From: Verrucomicrobiaceae bacterium E54
GTDB lineage: Bacteria; Verrucomicrobiota; Verrucomicrobiia; Verrucomicrobiales; Akkermansiaceae
Assembly: GCA_022548915.1 (NCBI GenBank)
Contig: JAKZES010000001.1
Span: 186,001 to 250,000 of the forward strand
Length of the DNA: 64,000 nucleotides
Reading direction: 5' to 3'
Of the stretch, positions 33,161 through 41,633 are shown one piece after another. Every line of letters begins with the position of its first letter. Positions within the stretch are counted from its first letter, which is position 1. Below the pieces are notes generated by a model. The model was not told where the DNA came from. It saw nothing but the letters and a program-made list of their open reading frames with translations, and searched no databases. A program made the position numbers and the translations under genes.

Positions 33161-33441
33161 GAACTATCGGAATACAAGTGCGTTTTTGGTGGCGAGGATT
33201 TGCGGGGAGGGTGGTTGATTCGGTGTGGGGCCCGGCTGCCTCGGCTTCAGTCATCGCCGGCGTTGAGGGTTCCCCGATTCCGTCACCACGATGCGCGGGG
33301 AGTCCGGGTTCTTCCCAAGAGACCCCAGATCGGGTTGGAGAGGGCCCGAAAATCTTTCAAAAGACGAGAGCTTCCGGGTACACCGTGCGTAGGCTCCCCG
33401 TCGCGGATCTCTCCGCGGTTCAGAAGACCGGATTCAAGCAA
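33161..33441 (+). other. Intergenic, no gene seen
   Basis: The 281 bp between the ArsR operator and the FAD oxidoreductase start hold the divergent promoters, but I cannot place convincing -35/-10 boxes. The frame of the downstream gene is open through most of it but shows no signal or domain character, so I do not extend the gene into it. Confidence 0.4.
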
Positions 33442-35109
33442 ATGAAGATTCTCCAAGTTGCAATTCGAGCGGTGCTGGCATCGCAGGTAATGGCTCTCGC
33501 CCTGGTCGATGCGTGGGGTGAGACGCCGAAGGCCGATGTCGTCGTCTATGGTGATGCCTCGGGTGGCGTGGTCGCCGCCGTGCAGGCCGCCCGCATGGGC
33601 AAGTCGGCGATCCTGGTTTCCCAGTATGGTCATCTCGGCGGGCTGACCAGCAGCGGGCTCGGCTGGAGCGACATCGGTAACGACAAGATCCTGGGCGGCC
33701 TCTCCCGCGAGTTCTACCACCAACTCTACCTCCACTACCAGAAGCCGGAGGCCTGGGTGCAGCAGAAGCGGGAGGAGTTCGGAAACAAGGGCCAGGGCGT
33801 GCCCGGCCTCAACGAAAAGACCGAGCTCGCCTCGGTCTTCGAGCCGAAGGTGGCCGAGGCGGTCTTCGACGCCATGGTCAAGGAGGCGGGCGTCCGGGTC
33901 GTCAAGGGTCGCCTCGATCTCGAAAAGGGAGTGATGAAGGACGGCACGACGATCACCGGCATCCGGCTCGAGGACGGGACGGTGATCGAGGGCAAGGTCT
34001 TCATCGACGCCTCCTACGAAGGCGACCTGATGCCGCTGGCCGGGGTGTCCTTCGTCACCGGCCGCGAGTCGAACTCCGAGTTCGACGAGCAGGGCAACGG
34101 AAATACCGGTGTTGCGAAGAAGAATCAACTGCCCAACGGCATCGATCCGTATGTCGTCGCCGGTGACGCGTCCAGCGGTCTGCTGCCCGGCGTGAACCCC
34201 GACCTCGGGGGTGAGAAGGGCGAGGGCGACCACCGGCTGCAGGCCTACTGCTACCGGATGGTGCTGACCGATGTGCCGGAGAACCGCATCATGATCGAGA
34301 AGCCGGACGGCTACGACGAGGCCGACTACGAGATTCTTTTCCGGGCGATGGAGGCGGGCCAGAAGGGCGGGTTCTTCAAGCTCTCGCCGATGCCGAACCG
34401 CAAGACCGACAGCAACAACAACGGCGGCATTTCGACCGACTACATCGGGATGAACTACGGGCCCGACTGGGATTGGTCGACGCTCGACCATGAGGAGCGG
34501 GAGAAGCTCGCGGCGAAGCATCGCGACTGGCAGCTCGGGCTGGTCTGGTCCGTCCAGAACCACCCCCGGGTGCCCGAGCCGATCCGCAAGGCCTACGCGC
34601 CGTGGGGGCTGCCGAAGGATGAGTTCACCGACAACGGCCACTGGCCCTACAATCTCTACGTCCGCGAGGCGCGGCGCATGCGCTCGGACTTCGTGATGAC
34701 CGAGAACCACTGCAAGCGGACGCTGCCGGTGGAGGATCCCGTCGGGATGGGTGCCTACACGCTCGACTCGCACAACACCCAGCGGGTGGTGCACAACGGC
34801 ATGGTCAAGAACGAGGGGGACATCCAGTCCTACCTCGGCGGAAAAGCCTACGGCATCTCCTACCGGTCCCTCGTGCCGAAGGCGGAGGAATGCACCAACC
34901 TGCTGGTGCCGTGGGCGCTCTCCGCGACCCACATCGCCTTCGGCTCGATCCGGATGGAGCCGGTGTTCATGATTCTCTCTCAGAGCGCCGCCACCGCGGC
35001 CTGCATGGCCATCGATGCGGAGATCCCCGTGCAGGACGTCCCCTACGACAAGCTCCGCGCCCGGCTCGTCGCAGACGGTCAGGCGCTGGGTGTGCTGCCG
35101 ATGGAGTGA
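33442..35109 (+). CDS. Exported FAD-dependent oxidoreductase (FAD_oxidored family)
   Basis: 555 aa from the ATG at 33442, which opens a signal peptide (VAIRAVLASQVMALALVDAWG). The FAD-binding start is ADVVVYGDASGGVVAAVQAARMGKSAILVSQYGHLGGLTSSGLG, with a G-D-A-S-G-G in place of the usual GxGxxG. VFIDASYEGDLMPLAGVSFVTGRES and the C-terminal HIAFGSIRMEPVFMILSQSAATAACMA are typical of the family abundant in Planctomycetes/Verrucomicrobia. These are often linked to polysaccharide or xanthan/sugar breakdown, but the substrate here is unknown. The gene is monocistronic, ending at a strong hairpin with T4. Confidence 0.9.
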   Translation: MKILQVAIRAVLASQVMALALVDAWGETPKADVVVYGDASGGVVAAVQAARMGKSAILVSQYGHLGGLTSSGLGWSDIGNDKILGGLSREFYHQLYLHYQKPEAWVQQKREEFGNKGQGVPGLNEKTELASVFEPKVAEAVFDAMVKEAGVRVVKGRLDLEKGVMKDGTTITGIRLEDGTVIEGKVFIDASYEGDLMPLAGVSFVTGRESNSEFDEQGNGNTGVAKKNQLPNGIDPYVVAGDASSGLLPGVNPDLGGEKGEGDHRLQAYCYRMVLTDVPENRIMIEKPDGYDEADYEILFRAMEAGQKGGFFKLSPMPNRKTDSNNNGGISTDYIGMNYGPDWDWSTLDHEEREKLAAKHRDWQLGLVWSVQNHPRVPEPIRKAYAPWGLPKDEFTDNGHWPYNLYVREARRMRSDFVMTENHCKRTLPVEDPVGMGAYTLDSHNTQRVVHNGMVKNEGDIQSYLGGKAYGISYRSLVPKAEECTNLLVPWALSATHIAFGSIRMEPVFMILSQSAATAACMAIDAEIPVQDVPYDKLRARLVADGQALGVLPME

Positions 35110-35115
35110 GGCCGA

Positions 35116-35140
35116 GCGGGGGGTGCCCCCGCGCGCTTTT
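35116..35140 (+). terminator. Rho-independent terminator-like hairpin
   Basis: gcggggg-gtg-cccccgc (35116-35132) gives a 7-bp stem, followed by gcgc and TTTT at 35137-35140, 7 bp after the FAD oxidoreductase stop. Confidence 0.6.
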
Positions 35141-35374
35141 CTCCGGCATGGCATCGGATGGACCGCGGTCCATCAGTTCGAACTGCAGGGATGTTCCGGC
35201 GCCCCCGGCGAGAGACAGCTCCTCCCCCTCATCTGGCCAGGTCAGCCAACTGCTTCGCCAACCCTTCGAGGCTCTCCGGCCAGGTTTCGAAAGTGACGGA
35301 CTTCGGGTCAAGAAAACGGCCCGCTCCCGGAAGGGAAGCGACCCGTGAAAAGGGGAGCAAAATCGGGAACGGTC
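35141..35374. other. Intergenic, possible gene remnant only
   Basis: No complete gene. On the minus strand a frame ending at about 35236 reads PKSVTFETWPESLEGLAKQ, which looks protein-like, but no start or family can be assigned, so it may be a decayed 3' end or chance. Confidence 0.3.
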
Positions 35375-36058
35375 TCAGCGACGGCGGCGCAGCAGGAAGA
35401 GCAGGCCGATGCCGCCGAGAAGCGCGGAGGTGGGCTCGGGAATCACAACGGGACTTCCGTTCACATCAATTTCTTTCAGGGTGCTCCAGCCATTCTCCAC
35501 CGTAGTAAAGGTAATCCGGATGGCCGCGACATTCGTCGCAAAGGAGGACAATGTGTCATCCGCCACACGAGCCCTGCCATAGAAAGGGCTTGCGCCGATC
35601 ACAGAACTGCCACCGGACAAAGCCGTGATGAACGTGGTGGGTGCTGATACGGTGGCATACTGCACATTGAAGCTGGTGATCTCGTCACGTCCACCATTCG
35701 AATGACCGAAGAAGATATCGATGCTATTGAGGGTGTATCCGAGAGTGTTGGTTGAGAGATCCAGAGTGTAGGTTGCGCTGCTGCCACTATTGATCCTGGG
35801 CGCACTAGGGTCTGTTGATAGGCCGAGACCATCGCGAACTCTTGATTCCGGCTGAGCGCCACTTACGGTGTCAAGTGTTCCCGTGTAGGTTCCGAAGGCA
35901 GTTTGCAACAGGTCGGTGCTGGAAGCCACTGCGTAGCCAGTTCCTCCCTGAACGGTCGTTGTGACAACAACGGCGGCATGGACAGACCCTGCGAGCAGGG
36001 TGGATGCGAGGATCGCGGATACTGTTTTTCTCAAGGAGGGATAGGAGTTGCTCTTCAT
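35375..36058 (-). CDS. PEP-CTERM sorting-domain protein
   Basis: 227 aa. It has a signal peptide (LRKTVSAILASTLLAGSVHA). The mature body is a Ser/Thr/Gly/Asn-rich beta domain (~180 aa) with no recognised catalytic residues. The C-terminus is a textbook PEP-CTERM signal: VIPEPTSALLGGIGLLFLLRRRR, i.e. PEP motif, membrane helix, Arg cluster. Such proteins are processed by an exosortase and released to the surface or matrix; no exosortase gene is in this window. It is convergent with the FAD oxidoreductase gene. Function of the body unknown. Confidence 0.9.
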   Translation of the reverse strand: MKSNSYPSLRKTVSAILASTLLAGSVHAAVVVTTTVQGGTGYAVASSTDLLQTAFGTYTGTLDTVSGAQPESRVRDGLGLSTDPSAPRINSGSSATYTLDLSTNTLGYTLNSIDIFFGHSNGGRDEITSFNVQYATVSAPTTFITALSGGSSVIGASPFYGRARVADDTLSSFATNVAAIRITFTTVENGWSTLKEIDVNGSPVVIPEPTSALLGGIGLLFLLRRRR

Positions 36059-36284
36059 CTTGGTCTAGGAAGAATTTGTGATCTCGTTCAGACTGCGAGA
36101 GGCTTACAATACGCTGGCGCAGGGACGGAAGAAAAAGGTGTATCACCAACCGATCCGCTTTTCCCGAGGTTGGTTTCGTGTCGATTCCGGCCCGATGTTT
36201 CCTTTGATTTGCCAACATTCATCCGGGTCGCCCCGCGATCGGTAACCAGAGCCTCTGGCCTTCGCTGGTCCCAGCATATCGCAG

Positions 36285-36418
36285 CCCACGACTGGACCGG
36301 TTCCGCAGTGAGATTCTCCCCTTGCCTTGCTCATTCGGCTCGTTGCGGATGGGCATGCGTCGGGGATCGAAGTGGTATGAAGGCCGTCAAAGCCTCGCGC
36401 GTGAGTCCCTGACTTCGG
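36285..36418 (+). repeat. Fossil of regulator 3' end plus repeat A, copy 1
   Basis: 36285-36308 (cacgactggaccggttccgc) closely matches the 3' end of the intact regulator gene near 40232 (cacgatcggaccggttccga). Downstream, 36345-36417 matches 38951-39022 in the same orientation (gcggatgggca-gcg-tcgggga...). The unit 'regulator end plus repeat A' therefore occurs twice, 2.6 kb apart. 36059-36284 contains no gene I can support. Confidence 0.55.
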
Positions 36419-36421
36419 CCG

Positions 36422-36531
36422 CTACTCCGCCACCGGTTCGGAAGCGGAACGGATTCGGACCGATTTCATGCTCTTCAACCTCTGGAAAATAGGAGCGGTT
36501 GGTAGATGGAAAATCGATTGCGTCCGACCTT
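36422..36531 (-). pseudogene. Inverted fragment of GntR/LacI-type regulator 5' end
   Basis: Read on the minus strand, this matches the leader and first codons of the intact regulator at about 39139-39236 at roughly 80% identity. It includes the leader block ccaaccgctcc / ttccagaggtt / agagcatgaaa. Translation from 36469 gives MKSVRIRSASEPVAE then TAG, where the intact gene reads MKPLRIRSACEQVAEYLKE, so a Tyr codon has become a stop. It lies directly upstream of, and divergent from, the exported protein gene at 36558. It is either a decayed divergent regulator gene or a retained operator region. Confidence 0.7.
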
Positions 36532-36557
36532 CCCTTCGAAGAGAAGCATGGTCCGAA

Positions 36558-38864
36558 ATGAAAAAGGGACGGCTCTCCAAGACCATTTTTCTCGCGTTCA
36601 CAGGCCTAGCCGCCATGTCGGCCAGCGCCACTGTCCTCGAAGGTTGGACATCGGTGGACACTCTTGACTACGACCGCGTCATCGGTGCGTGGAATTTCGT
36701 GGACAGCGATAATCCGCCAGGCTCGGACCTTGTCGTCGAAGGAGTGACCTTCACCACCGTTGATGCCGGGGACGGAACCTACGGCGATCTCACGGTTGGC
36801 GGTCTCTTGGGTGCCAGCAGCGGCTTCACCACCGGCCAGACCATTTCTTCCGGTGGCACCACGACCCAGGACGAGACGAATCTCACCACGATCGTGACCA
36901 CCAATCTGAACGGCAAACAGGGAGTATCGCCGTCTGGTGACCTCACACTCGACCTCGACGGTCTCGCATCCGGCACGTATTTCGTGCAGTACTTCTTCTC
37001 AATCAATGGAGGCACGGACCGCTACTTCAATCTAACCGCTGAAGGCACGACCACAATCGGAGAGGTCGCAAGGACATCAGGCACCACTTTCAACTATCTG
37101 ATCTCCGGAAATGTGGAAGTGACCGATGGCACCCTGAATCTCAGGGTGGAATCAGGCCCAGCCAGCGACAATCGCCGGCTGATCAGCGGCCTGCTCGTTT
37201 CGACCACGGGCAGTCTTCCCCCGGTGCTCGTCTCTGAGGACCCCGCCGATGATTCCACCATCGTGCTGTTTCCATCGACCCAGAATCTGACCGCAACCTT
37301 CAACGAGAACATCGTTGCCGGCACCGGAAACATCGAGCTGCGCAACCTCGATACGTCCGCCATCACGACGATCGCGGTGACCGACGCCACCCAGGTGAGC
37401 ATCTCGGGCAAGGTATTGACGATTGATCCGACCGCCGACCTTGACTACGGCACCGACTATGCTGTGCGCATTGATTCCGGCGCGCTTGTCAGCACCGGAG
37501 CCATCGACTATCCGGGAATCAGCGACGACGTGACGTGGAATTTCACCACGCTCCCCTTCGACGAAACCGATCCGACGGTCGTTTCGCTGAGCCCGACCGA
37601 CAATTCCACGGTGTCCCGGGCCGATGAGGGTCTCATGATCACCTTCGATGAGATCGTGCAGGCCGGCACCGGCAACATCGAGGTCATCAACACGACGACC
37701 CTGGCGAGCGAATTGATCGACATCACTGATACCTCCCGCGTCACCTTCAGCGGCAATACCGTGACGGTCGTGACCGACCAACTCGTGGCCGGGGATGACT
37801 ACGCGGTGCAGATCGATGCGACTGCCATCACAGACCGGTCGTTCAATCCCTACGCTGGCATCGCCGACAATACCACCTGGAACTTCTCGGTGGATGCAAC
37901 CGCTCCCCAACTCCTTGCTTTGACGAGCGTCGATGTCCTCGACCTGACCAACGTGGTGGGGGCCTACGACTTCACCGGAGCTGACAGCATCACTGCGAAT
38001 GGAACGAGCTTCAGCATCGGAGGAGTCAACTTCACGAGACACAACTGGATGACGTCGAGCACCACTGACCTGGTCCTGACGAACTCACGTTCCGATGCGA
38101 ATGCCCCGAGCAACGCCCCGAACATTTCCGAGGGAGGAACCGCTTCCGATCAGGCGAATTTGACCGTACTCCTCGATTACTGGGCCCAGGGCAATCAGGG
38201 AGGCTCCGGGGCAGACATGATCGCGACCGTCTCGGGTCTCACCAACGGAACCTACAAGATCCAGTATCTGATCGGAACCAACAACACGACGCGCTCGAAC
38301 GCGATCTTCTACCGTCCAGAAGTCGGGGATGACGTGCTCTTGGAAGACTACAGCATCCGGAACGAGAACATCGTGATCACGGCCGGTGGAATCGAGGTCA
38401 CTGACGGTTCCCTGCGGCTGGTCATGGCGCAAGGACCGACCAGCGACAACCGCAGGATCATCGCCGGCCTGATCATCTCGTCCGAAGGTGGCGGAGGCGG
38501 TGACCCGGACTACTCGACTTGGGCCACGAACAACGGCATCCCCGGGGAACTCTTCGAAGACGACTTCAACAGCGATGGCATCAGCAACGGGGTCGCCTAC
38601 GCCCTCGGCCTGAGTCCCACCGCCTCGAGCTATCCGGTGGGGGCTCTTTCCGGCAACACCATCACCTTCGCCAAGGGGGCGGATGCCATCAGCAATGGCG
38701 ACGTGACCTGGATCATCCAGACCTCGGAGACGCTTGCCCCGGGCTCGTGGGTGGACGCGGTGACCCAGGCCGCGGGTGATCCCACCGCCACGATCTCCTA
38801 CACCTTCACGCCCGGCAGCCCGGACAGCGAATTTGCACGTCTCAAGGCGGAGCAATCCCCCTGA
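36558..38864 (+). CDS. Exported protein with two SbsA Ig-like domains and duplicated flanking module
   Basis: 768 aa from the ATG at 36558 (signal: SKTIFLAFTGLAAMSASA). Architecture is A-Ig-Ig-A'. Module A (~25-215; VIGAWNFVDSD ... VEVTDGTLNLRVESGPASDNRRLISGLLVS) recurs as A' (~470-650; VVGAYDFTGAD ... IEVTDGSLRLVMAQGPTSDNRRIIAGLIIS). Between them are two SbsA_Ig (Big_5)-type domains (SPTDNSTVSRADEGLMITFDE, WNFTT/WNFSV ends). The C-terminus has DDFNSDGISNGVAYALGLSP, a calcium-motif tail common in exported verrucomicrobial proteins. It is probably a surface or secreted adhesive/binding protein; no enzyme signature is seen. A regulator fragment lies upstream and the intact regulator downstream. 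Confidence 0.85.
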   Translation: MKKGRLSKTIFLAFTGLAAMSASATVLEGWTSVDTLDYDRVIGAWNFVDSDNPPGSDLVVEGVTFTTVDAGDGTYGDLTVGGLLGASSGFTTGQTISSGGTTTQDETNLTTIVTTNLNGKQGVSPSGDLTLDLDGLASGTYFVQYFFSINGGTDRYFNLTAEGTTTIGEVARTSGTTFNYLISGNVEVTDGTLNLRVESGPASDNRRLISGLLVSTTGSLPPVLVSEDPADDSTIVLFPSTQNLTATFNENIVAGTGNIELRNLDTSAITTIAVTDATQVSISGKVLTIDPTADLDYGTDYAVRIDSGALVSTGAIDYPGISDDVTWNFTTLPFDETDPTVVSLSPTDNSTVSRADEGLMITFDEIVQAGTGNIEVINTTTLASELIDITDTSRVTFSGNTVTVVTDQLVAGDDYAVQIDATAITDRSFNPYAGIADNTTWNFSVDATAPQLLALTSVDVLDLTNVVGAYDFTGADSITANGTSFSIGGVNFTRHNWMTSSTTDLVLTNSRSDANAPSNAPNISEGGTASDQANLTVLLDYWAQGNQGGSGADMIATVSGLTNGTYKIQYLIGTNNTTRSNAIFYRPEVGDDVLLEDYSIRNENIVITAGGIEVTDGSLRLVMAQGPTSDNRRIIAGLIISSEGGGGGDPDYSTWATNNGIPGELFEDDFNSDGISNGVAYALGLSPTASSYPVGALSGNTITFAKGADAISNGDVTWIIQTSETLAPGSWVDAVTQAAGDPTATISYTFTPGSPDSEFARLKAEQSP

Positions 38865-38880
38865 TCAGCCGCTGCGAAGC

Positions 38881-39022
38881 GAATCGAGGGCGGCACGGTC
38901 GGACCGCGCCACGGTGAGGTACTCCTCTTTCCTTCGGCGCCTGGCTGGATGCGGATGGGCAGGCGCTCGGGGAGTGAAGTGACAAAAGCGCCGTCGGCGC
39001 CTCGCGGGTGGGTCCCCGAATT
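38881..39022 (+). repeat. Fossil of regulator 3' end plus repeat A, copy 2
   Basis: 38881-38906 reads, in one frame, R-I-E-G-G-T-V-G-P, matching the regulator C-terminus F-I-E-G-G-T-I-G-P. Repeat A follows (38951-39022), matching 36345-36417, and contains a small hairpin (gcgcc-gtc-ggcgc, 38988-39000). The rest of 38865-39189 is the leader of the intact regulator gene; it has no other gene. Confidence 0.55.
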
Positions 39023-39189
39023 CTGCAGGCACTTCGCCATCCCCGGTAGGGTGCCTTTCCGGCATCCAGCCGAGGTTGTGCCGACCAGCCGTTCATGAGC
39101 GAGGAAGTTCCCGTAGCACGAACATGCCTGAGCGGGGGCGACTGCGTTTCCATTTGCCAACCGCTCCGGATTTCCAGAGGTTAAAGAGC

Positions 39190-40260
39190 ATGAAACCGTT
39201 GCGGATCCGTTCAGCCTGCGAGCAGGTGGCGGAGTATCTGAAGGAGATGATCCGGCGGCAGACGTGGACCGGAGCGATGCCGGGCGAGAACCGGTTGGTC
39301 CGCGAACTCAAGGTCGGGCGGGATACCGCCCGGGCAGCCCTGGACCAGTTGGAAAGGGAGGGCTGGCTGGAGTCCCAGGGGCCCGGGCGGCGGCGCCGGA
39401 TCGTCCTGCCGGACGACGCCAAGCCGGCGACCTTCCGGGTCAGGCTCCTGCTCTACAGTCCCGAGGACCGTGGCAACCCGGAGATGTCCACGCTTCTGCT
39501 GAAGCTGAGCGAAGCCGGATACGAGGTCAGGTTGGCGCGAAGGTCCCTGACCGAACTCGGCATGAAGGTGGAGCGGGTGGCACGGATGGTGGAGCAGACG
39601 GAGGCCGACGCCTGGGTGATCGTCGCGGCCTCCCGCGAGGTGCTGGAATGGTTCGCGGCGCGGTCGAAGCCGGCCTTCGGCCTGTTTGGAAGAGCACCCC
39701 TTGAGCCTCTGGCCTTCACCGGTCCCCAAAAAGCCCCGGCGTATCTGGCCGCCGTGAGGTGGCTGGCGGCACTGGGTCACCGTCGCATCGTCTTCCTGCT
39801 CCCCGAGTTTGCAAGAAAGCCCGCCCCGGACAAGGTGGTGCAGGCGGTTTTCGATGAGATGAATGGCCTGGGAATCCAGACCGGTGACTACAACCTGCCG
39901 GACTGGAAGCCGTCACCTGAAGGCCTTCGTAGCTGTCTCGACTCGCTCTTCAGCGTCACCCCGCCCACCGCCCTCTTTCTCGACCAGCCCTGCGAGTTCA
40001 TCGCGGCCCAGCAGCACCTTGCCGAGCGCGGCATTCTGGCACCCCGGGACGTTTCGATGATCTGTGCCGATGATGACCCCACCTTCGCCTGGCACGAACG
40101 CCCGGTCAGTTGCATCCGTTCTCCCATGGGGCCGCGCGTGAACCGCGTTCTCCGGTGGATCCGGAACGTCGCGACCGGCAAGGATGACCGTCGCAGGGCC
40201 TTCACCGAGGCGGAGTTCATCGAAGGCGGCACGATCGGACCGGTTCCGAGGGGTCAATGA
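39190..40260 (+). CDS. GntR-HTH regulator with LacI-like sensor domain
   Basis: 356 aa from the ATG at 39190 (MKPLRIRSACEQVAEYLKEM). The N-terminal winged helix is GntR-like (GAMPGENRLVRELKVGRDTARAALDQLEREGWLESQGPGRRR). Residues ~85-350 resemble a periplasmic-binding-protein-like LacI/XylR sensor (FRVRLLLYSPEDR, ADAWVIVAASREVLEWF, APRDVSMICADDDPTFAW). Such regulators typically sense sugars. Fragments of the same gene occur at 36285, 36422, 38881 and 41634, so this is the one intact member of a decayed family. Likely targets are the neighbouring exported-protein genes. The 3' half is in a 620-bp repeat shared with 41634-42246. Confidence 0.88.
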   Translation: MKPLRIRSACEQVAEYLKEMIRRQTWTGAMPGENRLVRELKVGRDTARAALDQLEREGWLESQGPGRRRRIVLPDDAKPATFRVRLLLYSPEDRGNPEMSTLLLKLSEAGYEVRLARRSLTELGMKVERVARMVEQTEADAWVIVAASREVLEWFAARSKPAFGLFGRAPLEPLAFTGPQKAPAYLAAVRWLAALGHRRIVFLLPEFARKPAPDKVVQAVFDEMNGLGIQTGDYNLPDWKPSPEGLRSCLDSLFSVTPPTALFLDQPCEFIAAQQHLAERGILAPRDVSMICADDDPTFAWHERPVSCIRSPMGPRVNRVLRWIRNVATGKDDRRRAFTEAEFIEGGTIGPVPRGQ

Positions 40261-40394
40261 ATGATCGGTTCCACCGGGCACCCCCAGAGTGCTGCCCGGA
40301 TCTCCAGTCAGCCACCCTTCAAGGATCGATCAGCAGGGGGTCGATGGTCGCGATGGGCTCCTCCTCCGGTTGGTGAAGCTTGAGCATGGCCTTG
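39772..40394. repeat. Direct repeat flanking fic, arm 1
   Basis: Matches 41634-42246 in the same orientation. It covers the regulator 3' half and, beyond its stop, the last ~25 codons of the PDZ/HEAT gene (read on the minus strand as MLKLHQPEEEPIATIDPLL...). Identity is highest from 40224 on and stops abruptly at 40394, inside the fic gene. The arm spacing is about 1.86 kb. Confidence 0.8.
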
Positions 40395-41468
40395 GTTTCT
40401 CACGGGACGATAGTGCGCCCCCCGGCCCCTTCCGTGGAGTTCGGCGAATCCGTTTTCGGTCAACTCGGTGAACTTGTCCTTCAGCGTGTTGCGGTTGGCC
40501 GAGAGGGCTTCCGCCGCATCCCCGACCGAGAGCGTTTGACGCGTTTCAAGGAGCATGAGTAGGCGTCCCGCAAGCGGGGAAAGCGCGGCGGGTGGCGGAG
40601 GCGCATTTCCCTTTGCCGGGGAATCCGGCAGGCGTTTCCGCAAGCGCTCGATCTGGAACTTCAGTGCCCGCAGGAAAAAGAGAACCCATGGCTCCCAGTC
40701 GGCTTGATGCCGGAACGAGGTCTGGGTTCTGCGCAATGCGAGGTAGTAGGCATCCTTATGATGCTCGATCACACTTTCCAGGGAAGTGTAGGAAGCGTAG
40801 GCATAGCCCGAACGCAGCAGCATCAGGTTGGTCACGACCCGGGAAAGGCGACCGTTGCCATCCTGAAACGGATGGATGGCGAGGAAGACCACGTTGAAGA
40901 CAGCGATCCGCAGGAGAGGATGGAGAACGGGGTCGCCCTCTTCCCTGGCAAGCCAGGCCAGGAGTTGTTCCATGAGCACCGGTGTCTCGAAGGGTGACGC
41001 GGTTTCGAAAATGATGGCGACCTGTTTCCCATCCGCATCGAAGGCGGCAACATGGTTGTCGAGTGTCTTCCATTGGCCCCGATGGCGTTCATCCTTTTCG
41101 CTGTATCGCAGGAGATCGCGATGCAGTTGCAGGAGAATGCTTTCCGAGATCCGCAGATCCGGCCAAGCGGTCTGGATCGATTCCATCACGTAGGCGTAGC
41201 CCGCAACCTCCTGCTCGTCGCGTGACCGGAAGGATTCCTTCCCGAGCTTGCCGACGAGTTGCTCGACTTCGCCGTCGCTCAGCTTCGCGCCCTCGATCCG
41301 GGTTGAGGAACCGGCGCTCTCGATGGTTGCAATGCGGCGCAGCGTGAGCAGCGTCCCGGGACCGAGCTTTCCGAGCGCGCGCCACTCGCCCTTGAACTCG
41401 TCAATGGACGCGATCAGCGTCAGCATTTCGTTGGTCGGTTGGAAGACCGGTGGAAGAGGGATCTTCAT
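40308..41468 (-). CDS. Fic-domain AMPylator with C-terminal HTH
   Basis: 386 aa. The Fic motif is intact: VFLAIHPFQDGNGRLSRV (HxFx(D/E)GNGRxxR). The N-terminal auto-inhibitory helix is present: AGSSTRIEGAKLSDGE ((S/T)xxxE(G/N)), so this is a class II Fic protein. A winged-helix-like C-terminal part (LLETRQTLSVGDAAEALSANRNTLKDKFTEL) follows. Such proteins modify targets by AMP transfer; stand-alone Fic proteins of this kind (SoFic-type) have been reported as anti-phage. The natural end is probably near GRGRGAHYRPV. The last ~29 codons are read out of frame from a duplicated 3' end of the PDZ/HEAT gene, giving an accidental tail (HRDHRPPADRSLKGG). Confidence 0.93.
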   Translation of the reverse strand: MKIPLPPVFQPTNEMLTLIASIDEFKGEWRALGKLGPGTLLTLRRIATIESAGSSTRIEGAKLSDGEVEQLVGKLGKESFRSRDEQEVAGYAYVMESIQTAWPDLRISESILLQLHRDLLRYSEKDERHRGQWKTLDNHVAAFDADGKQVAIIFETASPFETPVLMEQLLAWLAREEGDPVLHPLLRIAVFNVVFLAIHPFQDGNGRLSRVVTNLMLLRSGYAYASYTSLESVIEHHKDAYYLALRRTQTSFRHQADWEPWVLFFLRALKFQIERLRKRLPDSPAKGNAPPPPAALSPLAGRLLMLLETRQTLSVGDAAEALSANRNTLKDKFTELTENGFAELHGRGRGAHYRPVRNQGHAQASPTGGGAHRDHRPPADRSLKGG

Positions 41469-41480
41469 GCCCTGATCCTA

Positions 41481-41530
41481 CCTCCAATTCCACCCGAAGT
41501 CATCCAATTGCCTCCAATTCCATCCATTTC
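41481..41530 (-). promoter_or_regulatory. 10-bp phased repeats directly upstream of fic
   Basis: Five consecutive 10-mers begin 13 bp before the fic ATG: cctccaattc, cacccgaagt, catccaattg, cctccaattc, catccatttc. Three contain tccaatt, in register with one helical turn. This fits a multi-site operator, perhaps for the Fic protein's own HTH domain. Confidence 0.5.
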
Positions 41531-41633
41531 CTGGGAGATGGAGAATCGAAGCCATGCTTTCCGGTTCAGGATCCAGGGCTCGGGCAACCCACCGCCCAAA
41601 GACGTGACCGGAGCGGAAGCGCGGTATGAAGAG

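Noticed and set aside
33283-35154. 623-codon minus-strand frame over the FAD oxidoreductase
   Set aside because: Antisense shadow; the sense protein has full FAD-binding motifs and a signal peptide.
35141-35374. Minus-strand protein-like stretch ending near 35236 (VTFETWPESLEGLAKQ)
   Set aside because: No start codon, no family and overlap with the PEP-CTERM gene end; noted only as a possible remnant.
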